Assembly: GCA_019636475.1 (NCBI GenBank)
Contig: JAHBXN010000004.1
Span: 124,001 to 188,000 of the forward strand
Source: Phycisphaerae bacterium
Lineage (GTDB): Bacteria; Planctomycetota; Phycisphaerae; UBA1845; UTPLA1
Reading direction: 5' to 3'
DNA length: 64,000 nucleotides
Below are positions 44,392-54,671 of this stretch, piece after piece (positions within the stretch are counted from its first letter, which is position 1; the number at the start of each line of letters is the position of its first letter). The notes beneath the pieces were generated by a model. It worked only from the letters and a program-made list of their open reading frames with translations, was not told the DNA's origin and searched no databases. A program made the position numbers and the translations under genes.

Positions 44392-46953
44392 TCACTCGCC
44401 GGTGAACGATGACAACGACGGGAATGCATCCGCCTCGGTTTCCTTTTGGATGATGATCGTCGGTTTGATAAGGATCAGGAGCACCTGATCGTCCTTTACG
44501 TTTGACGTATTTGAGAATGCCCGCTTCAGAATCGGAATTCGGGAAAGGATTGGGACGCCGGCGTCCACATCTCGCTCGCCGGAGAGCTTCAGACCGCCGA
44601 TGAGCAGGGTACCGCCGTCCGGAACCGAAACGGTCGTCCGGATCTGCTGGGTCGTCTGCGTGGCAAGCTCGATGAATCCCGAACCCACCGTTTGCGAACC
44701 ACCGAAGAACACCGTGCGGAAGTCGCCCGTCACGCGGGTGAACGTTCGCACGGTCATCGTCACATAGCGCCGGTCCGCCGAGACGGTGGCTTGCACGTCA
44801 AGGGATCGACCGGTCAAAGCCGTGTCGACCTGCGGCAGGAAGGCGCCGGCGTTGTCGCCGATGACCGGTGTCAATGCCGCGATATAGTCCTGCTCGATGA
44901 ATGCCTCGAATGTTGCACGCTGGCCGTTGAAAAGAACGAGTCGCGGGGCATCGAGGTCGCTCGCGCGGCGATCGATCTGCGTCGCTCGTAGCAGGAAGTC
45001 GACCTGGATGTTGTCCAGGAAGCTTCCGAAGATCTGGAACGCCGGCGTCGTATTGGCGATGCTGCCGAGTGATCCGTTGATGTTGGTATTGGCCGGTCCC
45101 GCCAGGTCGAGCGTATTGTTCGCGATCGGAATCGGCGTGAATCGGCTGCTGTGTGGGCCGATGTCCCCGGCTGCCGGAACAAGGCCCGGCTGGCCGTAGG
45201 GCTGCCCGAATGGCTGGGTCGGCAGGTTAATTCCGACGCCGCCCGGCGCGCCCGGGGTGAAGCCGTTTCGGACGAATTGTCGGGGAACCAGCACGGGGTT
45301 GTTCGTCGCCGGGTCGAGGATCGTCGTGCGATCGAAACCCGCGTTTCCGTTATTGAGAATCACGTCGAGGTCGACGCCGATCTGCTCAAGCCAGTTTCTT
45401 GTCACCGTGATATAGCGCGCTTCAACGGCAATCTGAAGCGCCCGCGCCTTGCGCAGGTCCTTCAGGAGGTCACGAAGCTGGGCATGAGCGGTCGAAGTTT
45501 GAGTGACGATCAACTGCTGCTGCAACGACGAGATTGAGCCGACGTTTCCGCCCGCCTCGCGCCAGCTCTCGGGATCGATCGTCTCCTGGATGAGCCGGAT
45601 GATCGGCTGCATCGGATCTTCGCCCGTGTCGGGTTCTTCCTCGTTGCCTTCATTACCGCCGAACAGACCACCCTGGTTTCCGCCGCCCTGGCCACCGCCG
45701 CCCAGACCCTGAAGGAATCGACCGCCGCCCAAGCCGCCTTGCTGCTGGTTCTGACCGATCTGGGAAAGGTTGATCTGCCGGCCGCGGAAAGTCGGGACCG
45801 TGATCAGCAGGTCCTGAATGTTGTAGACTTTAGTGAGGCGCCGGCGACTCAGGTCGTCCTTCGTGGAAATCCGGACGATGCCCTCATCGATCTCGTAGGC
45901 CAGTTCAACGTCGCCGCCGCCGACTTCGTTGAGAATCAGCTCGAGCGCCTGCTCGAAGCGAACGTTGTTCAGTTTGATATTGACTTCGTGTTCCTTTTCG
46001 ATGGCCTGGGCTTCGAGCGCCGTCCAGTTGGGGACGATGTTCAGACCCGTCAGGGCCCGCAGCTCTTCAATGACCTGCTCGAAGGTCTTCCCGTCGAACT
46101 TCAATTCCGGAGCGATCTTGCGCAGGCGCTCGCGCGTCTGAATCGTGGCTTCCGATTCGCCTTCCGCTTCGGTGTCGCGTCGGCGAGCAGACTTCTCGAG
46201 CCAGTCGCCCGGATAGGTCACGAGATCATTGATGGGGATGCCGGCTTCATCAGTTTCGATGAACACGTCCTGCGACTCCGACCATCGATCAAGGACGGCC
46301 TTCCGGTCGCGGCGATTCTGAATGATGTCGCCGATCACTTCCTTCATCCAGAGTGCCTGGCCGTTTGAAGGATCGATCGCGAGTAGTTGATCAAGGGTTT
46401 GAATCGATTCAGCCAGGCGGCGCTCTTTGTTCAGCTCCGTCGCGCGATTCATTAACTGCTCGATCTGGCGAGCCTTGGTTTCCGATACGAGCTTCGCGGT
46501 TTCAGCTTCGCGGGCCTGAATCTCGCGGTATTGCCGCTCGATCATCTGTTCCTGATACTGTCGTTCAGCATCCTGAATGTAGCCTTCAAGGTCTCGGCCC
46601 TGCTGGCGATACAACTCGTAATCAGAGGCAGGGGTGGCGTATCGGCGATTCGTCTCAATCGTGGACTTCGCGTAGGCAAGGAGTCGATTGGCCTCTGCGA
46701 AGTTCTCGTTGATGACAGCCGTGCGTATCTCGCGCTCGGTTGCTCGGAAAGTTGCCACGGCCTTCTGCCAGAGCAATTCATGCTCGGCGGCCAGTTGATC
46801 GACCAATTTCGACTGTTCGATCGCCCTTTGGTTCTCCTCGGGCTGTGCCGCGGGCGGTGCCGAATCTGTCGGTTCATCGTCCGCTCGAACAAAGCCGCCG
46901 CAGAGCAGTAGCGCGAGCGCCGCCGCGGCGAGAAGATGTCGATCACGAATCAT
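44392..46953 (-). CDS. Type II/III secretion system secretin (GspD/PilQ-like)
   Basis: An 853-residue outer-membrane protein with AAGGAG ahead of ATG 46953. Signal peptide: residues 1-24 (ALALLLCGGFVRA). Residues about 45-185 are a Glu/Arg/Gln-rich coiled coil; 175-225 a TPR-like segment (ESIQTLDQLLAIDPSNGQAL). Around 290-385 is an N-domain of the secretin/TonB short type (LKFDGKTFEQVIEELRALTG, then NNVRFEQALELILNEVGGGD). A Gly/Gln-rich loop follows (about 405-435). The C-terminal secretin domain has VRVPDGGT-type signature TVSVPDGGTLLIGGLKLSGE, and VPILSRIPILKRAF. Secretins form the gated pore of type II, IV-pilus and competence systems; no partner genes adjoin, so the system cannot be named. 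The long N-terminal coiled coil is typical for planctomycete versions. Confidence 0.9.
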   Translation of the reverse strand: MIRDRHLLAAAALALLLCGGFVRADDEPTDSAPPAAQPEENQRAIEQSKLVDQLAAEHELLWQKAVATFRATEREIRTAVINENFAEANRLLAYAKSTIETNRRYATPASDYELYRQQGRDLEGYIQDAERQYQEQMIERQYREIQAREAETAKLVSETKARQIEQLMNRATELNKERRLAESIQTLDQLLAIDPSNGQALWMKEVIGDIIQNRRDRKAVLDRWSESQDVFIETDEAGIPINDLVTYPGDWLEKSARRRDTEAEGESEATIQTRERLRKIAPELKFDGKTFEQVIEELRALTGLNIVPNWTALEAQAIEKEHEVNIKLNNVRFEQALELILNEVGGGDVELAYEIDEGIVRISTKDDLSRRRLTKVYNIQDLLITVPTFRGRQINLSQIGQNQQQGGLGGGRFLQGLGGGGQGGGNQGGLFGGNEGNEEEPDTGEDPMQPIIRLIQETIDPESWREAGGNVGSISSLQQQLIVTQTSTAHAQLRDLLKDLRKARALQIAVEARYITVTRNWLEQIGVDLDVILNNGNAGFDRTTILDPATNNPVLVPRQFVRNGFTPGAPGGVGINLPTQPFGQPYGQPGLVPAAGDIGPHSSRFTPIPIANNTLDLAGPANTNINGSLGSIANTTPAFQIFGSFLDNIQVDFLLRATQIDRRASDLDAPRLVLFNGQRATFEAFIEQDYIAALTPVIGDNAGAFLPQVDTALTGRSLDVQATVSADRRYVTMTVRTFTRVTGDFRTVFFGGSQTVGSGFIELATQTTQQIRTTVSVPDGGTLLIGGLKLSGERDVDAGVPILSRIPILKRAFSNTSNVKDDQVLLILIKPTIIIQKETEADAFPSLSSFTGE

Positions 46954-47274
46954 GGATGTCTCCTTATGACTTGCTGCGTTCCACGCAGCGGAAACAAAGG
47001 GGGCACGAACAGGAGTTTATTGTCTGAATACCTCAATACAGCAGAGGCTCGGCAGGGTTACTTCGGCAATCTAACCGATCCCAATCGGGTTGTGGTAGTT
47101 CTTCGGTGGGAACGCAGGCGTGCGGCTCAGGTCAACCCAGCTGGTTCGGTCCGTTCAACCCCCCGTGTTCACTAGACTTTACGCCGGTTCGAGGCTCAAT
47201 GCAAGCATTTTCCGGGCGCATCGAACGCCCGTTTACGCGGACTTTGCCGATCGATCCCGGCGGAAGGTTCAGGT
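46954..47274. other. 321-base intergenic region upstream of the secretin
   Basis: Lies between two minus-strand genes and should hold the secretin promoter. I see no clear box pair, no terminator with T-run for the rhodanese gene, and no supported gene; open frames here have no family character. Confidence 0.35.
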
Positions 47275-47889
47275 CTATTGCCCGATATCGGCCTGTATCG
47301 CCGTGTACTTCTTTGGCAGCAGCCACGGATGGTCGGAAGCCCGCAGGCTCACCCTCCAGGTCTGGCCGTGATCGCCCACCAACTGCTCATCATGAATCGC
47401 CAATGCGAGGATCCCGCCGGTCAAACTGCTTGCCGCGATTCCGCGCTCGCGCAGAAATGCTGTGGCGGGAGCGCTTCGGTCGCTCCGGGTGCAATAAACC
47501 ACGACCGGCCGCGTGACCGGCCAGTTGGGGGGCCATCCCCGCTGTCGCAGTTCGTCCCAATCCAAAGACAGCGCTCCAGGAAGGTGACTGACAGCGAACT
47601 CGTTCGCGGAGCGCACATCCACGATAACGGCGTTTTCATCGTAGATAAGTCCGAGTGCGCCGGATACGCCCATCGCCGGGGCACCGGCTTTGATTTCGTA
47701 CCATCTGCCAATCACCGCGATGGCCATTTCCCGGCGCCACTCGATGGCTGCCGCCACCGCCAATGCCAGTCCGACAATCAGCAACCGGCGTAAAAAGGCG
47801 GTCCGATTTTTCCTGCGAAGCCTGCCCAACTCGTCCGGAGGGGAAGGTTCGGCGTCGCTCTGCTCATGATCGGACATGTTTTGTACCAT
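47275..47889 (-). CDS. Membrane-anchored rhodanese-domain protein
   Basis: A 204-residue protein. ATG 47889 has AAGGA five bases upstream; ATG 47877 is an alternative and TTG 47892 less likely. One transmembrane helix spans residues about 34-52 (LRRLLIVGLALAVAAAIEWR), so the rhodanese domain is probably periplasmic. That domain (about 80-165) contains AVIVDVRSANEFAVSHLPGA and the active-site loop VVVYCTRSDRSA with the catalytic Cys, followed by a Gly/Leu turn (SLTGGILAL). Rhodaneses carry persulfide sulfur; single-domain membrane versions may serve sulfur transfer or redox signalling. The loop CTRSDRS is one residue off the usual CxxGxRS pattern, so activity is not assured. Confidence 0.85.
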   Translation of the reverse strand: MVQNMSDHEQSDAEPSPPDELGRLRRKNRTAFLRRLLIVGLALAVAAAIEWRREMAIAVIGRWYEIKAGAPAMGVSGALGLIYDENAVIVDVRSANEFAVSHLPGALSLDWDELRQRGWPPNWPVTRPVVVYCTRSDRSAPATAFLRERGIAASSLTGGILALAIHDEQLVGDHGQTWRVSLRASDHPWLLPKKYTAIQADIGQ

Positions 47890-48191
47890 CAAATTCCTTG
47901 ATTTGTGGATGTCGGCAGACGTGGCCGGCCGACCGGCAATCTCGAGAGTGAAACACCGTTATCAGACTGTGCCAAGTATTGTACGGGATTGTACTTAGGG
48001 TTTTGTCCGATACACAAAAAATCGCCGATAATTTGCCCATTCCCAATGTTGGTGTTATATTTGTGTGTCTCTACATACCCCATTCGGGGGGTGACAAGCG
48101 GCGCATGACGCGCAATACCTTGCGAGACAGGATGTTATGCAGCTAATCGGCGTCGGGCCTCTGAGAGCTCGTCACGATGGGGACCCTTTGA
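47890..48191. other. Divergent intergenic region, AT-richer than its surroundings
   Basis: About 300 bases between the divergent rhodanese and dnaG genes. The middle (47950-48080) is clearly more AT-rich than the rest of the window and holds a plus-strand promoter candidate (48033-48061), plus a second possible pair TTGTCC-18-GATAAT at 48003-48032. No gene is supported. Confidence 0.4.
48033..48061 (+). promoter_or_regulatory. Candidate sigma-70 promoter of dnaG
   Basis: TTGCCC (48033-48038) matches four of six -35 positions; TATATT (48056-48061), 17 bases downstream, matches five of six -10 positions. It points at dnaG (start 48192). A second, weaker pair lies 30 bases upstream. Confidence 0.45.
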
Positions 48192-50087
48192 GTGGCCAGT
48201 CAGAAATTTTCTGATCTGACAGAGCGAATTCGTCAGGCGAGCGACATTGTCGACGTCATTTCCTCCTTTGTATCGTTGAAGCGATCCGGTAGTAATTTTA
48301 AGGGCCTCTGTCCATTTCACAATGAGAAGACGCCGTCTTTCAGCGTGCAGCCGGAAAAGCAGATTTTCCACTGTTTCGGATGCGGGCAGGGGGGCGATGT
48401 TTTCAAGTTCATCCAGGCCAAGGAAGGCATCAGTTTCTCGGAGTCCATAGAGTATCTTGCTCAGCGCGCCGGCATCGAGATTGAGAGGCCCAAGCCGCGA
48501 GACGACTCGCGTCGTTCGGATGAGCCGGGTAAATCGGATCTGGAGCGGGTCAATCGATGGGCCTTGCGCTGGTTCCAGAAGCAGTTGTGGGAATCGACGG
48601 CCGGGCAGGGCGCGAGGCACTACGTCGAAACACGCGGAATCAACACGGAGTTTGCCCGGTCCTTCGCCATCGGCTTCGCGCCGGAAAGCTGGGACGCGCT
48701 TCGCAATTCAGCGGCGGCCGCGGAGATTCCGACGGAGTGGCTCGCCGTCGCGGGCCTGCTGCGTCGACGCGAAGATGGGACGACCTACGATGCGTTCCGC
48801 AATCGGCTCATTTTTCCAATCTTCGATTCAATGAATCGGGTCGTCGGCTTTGGCGGCCGGGCGCTGGGGGATGATCCGGCGAAGTATGTGAATTCGCCGC
48901 AGAATCTATTGTTCGACAAGAGTCGCTGTCTCTTCGGAATTCAAAACGCGAAGGACCCATTCGCGCGGACGCGCGTGGCCGTCGTGGTTGAGGGCTACAT
49001 TGACTGTCTGCTGGCGCAGCAGCACGGCTTCGGACACACGGTCGCGACCCTGGGCACTGCGTTGACAGCGGAGCACGCCCGTTTGCTTCGGCGGTATGTC
49101 GATCGGGTCACTCTCGTTTTCGATTCAGACGATGCGGGGCGGAAGGCGGCGGATCGATCACTGGGCGTTTTCATCAGTGAGCGGCTGGATGTCCGGCTTT
49201 CGCACGTCCCAAAAGGGAAAGACCCGGCTGATTTGCTCGTTTCAGAGGGGGCGAAGTCCTTCGAGGCTGTTTTGACCTCAGCGGTTGACGCGCTAGAATT
49301 CAAATGGAATCAGGTCAGACATCGCTACCGCGGTGCTGAGTCTGGTGTGGACCGAATGCAGGCGATGGAAGAGTACCTGTCTCTGGTCGCCAGTTCGGCT
49401 GATTTTGGCGCCATCGTGCCGATTCAACGGGGGTTAATTCTCAATCAGGTGGGGAAACTGCTGGGCCTGTCGATCGATGAAGTTAATCGACAGATGCGTA
49501 TCGTTTCTCGCCGGAACGCGCCCGTCGCGGGCCCGGCGGCGATGCCTTCGCGGACCGTCCGGACACGCGGGGAGCGGACGACGGTAGTTCGTGAGATTGT
49601 TTCGGTGCTGCTGAACGCCCCGGAACTTCATGAATCGATCGCGGCGGATTTCGACGCGGCGGACGTTGACGATCCCGTGTTAAGGGACATCATCGTGGCA
49701 CTAAAAGAGATGCTTGCCGACGAGGCTCATGCGTTCGATGTCTCTCGGCTGATCGGCCGATTTGAATCGACTGAAGCCGCGCGGTTAATCGCCCGGATGT
49801 ACGCCGAAGGCGATCGCTGCGGCAACCACGAGGCGTCGCTGGCTCATTGCATGGAACGTCTGGCCGAGATTCGCGACGCGGAGTATCGCGAGCGTCTGCT
49901 GGCCGAGTTGAAATCCAAGGAAAGTTCGAAAGCCCTCATGGAGGAGGCTAGCTTGAACGGGTGCAGTTCGGCGACGCAGGACGCACAACGTGCGATGGCC
50001 GTCGCGATAACGGATGTATCCCGCCGAGTGAGTCATTTTGCACCGCGGAAGTATCTGGCCGGCCCGCCGATCAAGGGCGCCGACTGA
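48192..50087 (+). CDS. dnaG: DNA primase
   Basis: A 631-residue enzyme that makes RNA primers at the replication fork. GTG 48192 fits the family N-terminus (FSDLTERIRQASDIVDVISS). The CHC2 zinc finger is CPFHNEKTPSFS followed by FHCFGCGQGGDV (ligands Cys-His-Cys-Cys). The RNA polymerase domain includes IGFAPESWDAL and FGGRALGDDPAKYVNSPQ. The Toprim core has VVVEGYIDCLLAQQHGF with the catalytic Glu, then ATLGTALTAEHARLL and TLVFDSDDAGRKAADRS with the metal-binding DxD. The C-terminal 180 residues should bind the DnaB helicase. It is followed by rpoD, the classical macromolecular-synthesis arrangement without rpsU. Confidence 0.97.
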   Translation: MASQKFSDLTERIRQASDIVDVISSFVSLKRSGSNFKGLCPFHNEKTPSFSVQPEKQIFHCFGCGQGGDVFKFIQAKEGISFSESIEYLAQRAGIEIERPKPRDDSRRSDEPGKSDLERVNRWALRWFQKQLWESTAGQGARHYVETRGINTEFARSFAIGFAPESWDALRNSAAAAEIPTEWLAVAGLLRRREDGTTYDAFRNRLIFPIFDSMNRVVGFGGRALGDDPAKYVNSPQNLLFDKSRCLFGIQNAKDPFARTRVAVVVEGYIDCLLAQQHGFGHTVATLGTALTAEHARLLRRYVDRVTLVFDSDDAGRKAADRSLGVFISERLDVRLSHVPKGKDPADLLVSEGAKSFEAVLTSAVDALEFKWNQVRHRYRGAESGVDRMQAMEEYLSLVASSADFGAIVPIQRGLILNQVGKLLGLSIDEVNRQMRIVSRRNAPVAGPAAMPSRTVRTRGERTTVVREIVSVLLNAPELHESIAADFDAADVDDPVLRDIIVALKEMLADEAHAFDVSRLIGRFESTEAARLIARMYAEGDRCGNHEASLAHCMERLAEIRDAEYRERLLAELKSKESSKALMEEASLNGCSSATQDAQRAMAVAITDVSRRVSHFAPRKYLAGPPIKGAD

Positions 50088-50167
50088 AGCGGATCGCAAG
50101 ACGCCGGGAGTCGGCGCAGTAAGGGACTGAAACGAGAGTAAAGGAGACAGGACACCGTTTTCGATTT

Positions 50168-50195
50168 TTCGTGAATTGCGTATGAACTTCACGAA
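50168..50195. repeat. Perfect 8-bp inverted repeat in the rpoD upstream region
   Basis: TTCGTGAA (50168-50175) and TTCACGAA (50188-50195) are exact reverse complements around a 12-base spacer. It lies 80 bases after dnaG and 154 bases before rpoD, within the 261-base gap. It could be an operator or an RNA hairpin; no T-run follows. Confidence 0.55.
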
Positions 50196-50348
50196 CGATC
50201 GCCAGACAAACGAACGACGCGCAGTTTGACCTGGTCCTGCGTGTCGGAGCACCATGCGGTGACTGCTGTAGGAGGCAGGCCCGGATGCGGCTCCATTCGG
50301 TTGTTTGGTTCGGGTCCGCATTTGGAGCTGCACGGAGTGTCTCGATTA

Positions 50349-52082
<1,734 letters not shown>

Positions 52083-52153
52083 GTCCGGCCGCCTTGATTC
52101 GGCGGATTGAATTGCCGCCGGAGCGGCGCTGAACTGCACAAATCGGATGCATC

Positions 52154-52190
52154 AAAGGCCTCGGTGTGCGTGGACACGCCGGGGCCTTTT
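52154..52190 (+). terminator. Intrinsic terminator of rpoD
   Basis: AAAGGCC (52154-52160) pairs with GGCCTTTT (52183-52190) and the inner arms CGGTGTG and GACACGCCG continue the stem to about 14 pairs with one mismatch; the T-run overlaps the end of the stem. It lies 72 bases after the rpoD stop. Confidence 0.8.
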
Positions 52191-52530
52191 CCATTGAAGG
52201 CCCGCATTTGTTGCAGTTTTTTCAGGATCTGATGAACCTGGTGCAATGGACTCGACTTGGCACTGGGATTCGGGTATCTTCTAGGGTCTCAGAATTGGAG
52301 AATGGTTCGGACACAGTCTGGCGCAATCAGATACACCGAAAGAATGAAGACTTCAGCCGATCTCGGAGGCAGGACCGAGCCGCTCGCTTTGCGTCGGCTT
52401 TTTGATGCCGTCTGTGCCCGGTCGGCTTGCCCCCGTTAGTTGCCGCCGAGCGACAGGAGTCGCAAACGCGGCATCGCCTGCGCGGCAGTTTGTTCCGTCG
52501 CGCGTCAGTGACTCAGGAAAGTCTTTGGTC
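52191..52530. other. Leader region of the S1 gene with a possible attenuator
   Basis: The 340 bases from the rpoD terminator to the S1 start hold two hairpins that share bases: CTCGG/CCGAG (52362-52379) and AGCCG/CGGCT (52378-52399), the second followed by TTTTT (52399-52403). Because the two stems overlap by AG at 52378-52379 they may compete, as in attenuators. Stems are only 5 bp, so this is tentative. No gene is supported. Confidence 0.35.
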
Positions 52531-54231
52531 ATGGATCCCACGTCAAACCCATCCGCGTTTAGTTCTGACAAGCCTGATCTCTCCACCGAAGCGCGCCCGC
52601 CGGAATCGCCACATGATGAACTGGCTTCCGCGTCGGGCTCGGCACAACGGCAAGGTTCCGCGCGACTGGTGGAAGGCGCGCCTCGCACTGCGGCAGGGAC
52701 GCCAGACAAGTTTTCGGCGGCTGATCTCGCGGCCTCCATTGCCAGCGATCAGGACGAATCGATCGATCGCGAGCTGGAAGCCGCCATGGCTGAACTGAAG
52801 TCGTCCGGCGCGGCGGAGACCGCTCCGTCCATGCCATCGGCCGGTGAACCGAAGGCGGGAGACCTTCTGCGTGGACGCGTGGCGAACATCGGATCTGAAG
52901 ATGTGCTGATCGACTTCGGCACCAAGATGCTTGGTGTGGTTCCGAAAATGGAAATCGACAAGCACGAGTCCTACGCGGTCGGTGATGCGATCGAGGTGCT
53001 GGTCCTAGGCACTGATGATGTCGGCGGCCTGTTGAAGGTTTCGCGAAAGCAGGCCAAGCAGGCTTCTATCATGAAGAACATGCACGTCGGCCTGGTTGTT
53101 GAAGGCAAGGTCACGGGCATGAACAAGGGCGGCCTGGAGGTGGATATCGAGGGCATTCGCGGGTTCATTCCCGCGAGCCAGGTTGACGTACACTTCGTGA
53201 AGGATATATCCGATCTGATCGGCCAGGCGGTTCACGTCGAAGTGACCAAGTTCGACCTTGAGGAGAAGAGCGTCGTTCTGTCGCGCCGCAAAGTTCTGCA
53301 GCGTGAATCGGAGGCGAATCGCGAGAAACAGTTTGACCTGCTGAAAGTGGGAGAGACCAGACGCGGCAAGGTCAAGAATCTCGCCGAGTATGGCGCGTTC
53401 GTTGATCTGGGCGGCGTGGACGGACTGCTGCACATCAGCGACATGAGCTGGGGCCGCGTCAATAAGCCTGAAGACGTCGTCAAGGTCGGCGACGAGATTG
53501 AAGTCAAGATCACCAAGATCAACAAAGAGAAGAAGAAAATCTCGCTGAGCCTGAAGCAGGTCACGCCCAATCCCTGGACGTCGGCGGCCGAGAAATACTC
53601 CGCCGGGTCGAAGGTAAGCGGGCGCGTTGTGCGCCTGCAGAGCTTCGGCGCATTTGTGGAACTGGAGCCGGGGCTGGATGCGCTGTTGCCGGTGAGTGAA
53701 ATGAGCTGGACTCAGCGCGTTCGTCAGGCATCGGATGTTGTGAAGGAAGGCGACGTGATTGAGGCCGTGGTGCTGAGCTGCGAGCCTGAGAAGGAACGCG
53801 TGTCGTTGAGCCTCAAGGCACTGAAGGGCGATCCGTGGGAGGCTGTCGCGGAACGGTATCCGGCCGGTTCGAAAGTCACCGGCAAAGTTGTCCGCACGAC
53901 CGATTTCGGCGCGTTCGTCAACCTGGAAGAGGGTGTGGACGCGTTGATTCACATCTCCGAGCTGTCGGATCGCCATGTGAAGGCAGTGACTGATGTGGTC
54001 AAGGTTGGGCAGGAAATCGAAGCGCGCGTGCTCAAGCTTGACCGCGAAGCGAAGAAGATCGGCCTTTCTTTGAAGGAGCCGCCGCCAGAGCCGTCGCCGG
54101 AAGAGATTGCCCGCGAGAAGGCGGAGCAGGCGGCAGCGGAGAAGCGCCGCAACAAGCCTCGTCGCGGCGGACTGACCATCGATTGGGGCCAGGGTCTGGG
54201 CTCGCTCGATCCGTCGAAATTCGCCCGTTGA
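52531..54231 (+). CDS. rpsA: S1 RNA-binding domain protein (30S ribosomal protein S1 type)
   Basis: A 566-residue protein starting at ATG 52531 (MDPTSNPSAF). The first about 110 residues are low in complexity and rich in Ser, Ala, Pro and Glu. Five S1 domains follow (approximate residues 112-180, 195-270, 280-355, 365-440, 452-525): each has the G-x-V-x-G-x-V core, and the later ones show YGAFVDLGGVDGLLHISDMS, FGAFVELEPGLDALLPVSEM and FGAFVNLEEGVDALIHISEL. S1 unfolds and docks mRNA on the 30S subunit. E. coli S1 has six domains; five with a disordered N-terminus is a lineage variant. The C-terminus is basic with RRNKPRRGG. Located after rpoD, as part of the expression machinery group. Confidence 0.9.
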   Translation: MDPTSNPSAFSSDKPDLSTEARPPESPHDELASASGSAQRQGSARLVEGAPRTAAGTPDKFSAADLAASIASDQDESIDRELEAAMAELKSSGAAETAPSMPSAGEPKAGDLLRGRVANIGSEDVLIDFGTKMLGVVPKMEIDKHESYAVGDAIEVLVLGTDDVGGLLKVSRKQAKQASIMKNMHVGLVVEGKVTGMNKGGLEVDIEGIRGFIPASQVDVHFVKDISDLIGQAVHVEVTKFDLEEKSVVLSRRKVLQRESEANREKQFDLLKVGETRRGKVKNLAEYGAFVDLGGVDGLLHISDMSWGRVNKPEDVVKVGDEIEVKITKINKEKKKISLSLKQVTPNPWTSAAEKYSAGSKVSGRVVRLQSFGAFVELEPGLDALLPVSEMSWTQRVRQASDVVKEGDVIEAVVLSCEPEKERVSLSLKALKGDPWEAVAERYPAGSKVTGKVVRTTDFGAFVNLEEGVDALIHISELSDRHVKAVTDVVKVGQEIEARVLKLDREAKKIGLSLKEPPPEPSPEEIAREKAEQAAAEKRRNKPRRGGLTIDWGQGLGSLDPSKFAR

Positions 54232-54671
54232 ACCCTTCGCCGTTTCCGAATAATCAACACGCCGGGCACTGATGAGGGTGCGATGCTACCTTTCTGCGCC
54301 GACTCATCCAATTCCGCGCTTCGGTCGATTGCAGGGTCAAAAAGTGCGTCAGGATGTTGAATCGACACTGTCGGCGGGTGTTTTGCGTTGATCGGCTCGA
54401 TTTCGCCATCTGGGGCTTCTGCTCTGATCGCTTCGCATTGCCCCGATCGGAACCGGTCGGCGTGTTCGGCCGGTGATGAAGCGTGAGTGTCAGTCTCCGT
54501 CATCGTTTCTGAGCATGAAAGCTCGCATTCATTTCGACGGTCCGGGCTTGTGTCGCGGAATTCGGATATCGCGAGTATGTTGTTGCCCATCGACCGGTGC
54601 GGCGCCGGTCCCGTCTTAGACAGCCATTTTTCAAAACGGCCCGATTTTCGCGGTTCGTTCGGGGAGAGTCG
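54232..54671. other. 440-base intergenic region ahead of the tricorn-like gene
   Basis: Nothing could be supported in this stretch. Minus-strand open frames (for example 53949-54590) run antisense into the S1 gene and are composition artefacts. The region should hold the promoter of the downstream gene, whose GGGGAG ribosome-binding site is at 54661-54666. Confidence 0.35.

Noticed and set aside
53949-54590. 213-codon minus-strand open frame at the end of the S1 gene
   Set aside because: Half of it is antisense to the S1 coding region; the remainder shows no conserved motif or start signal.
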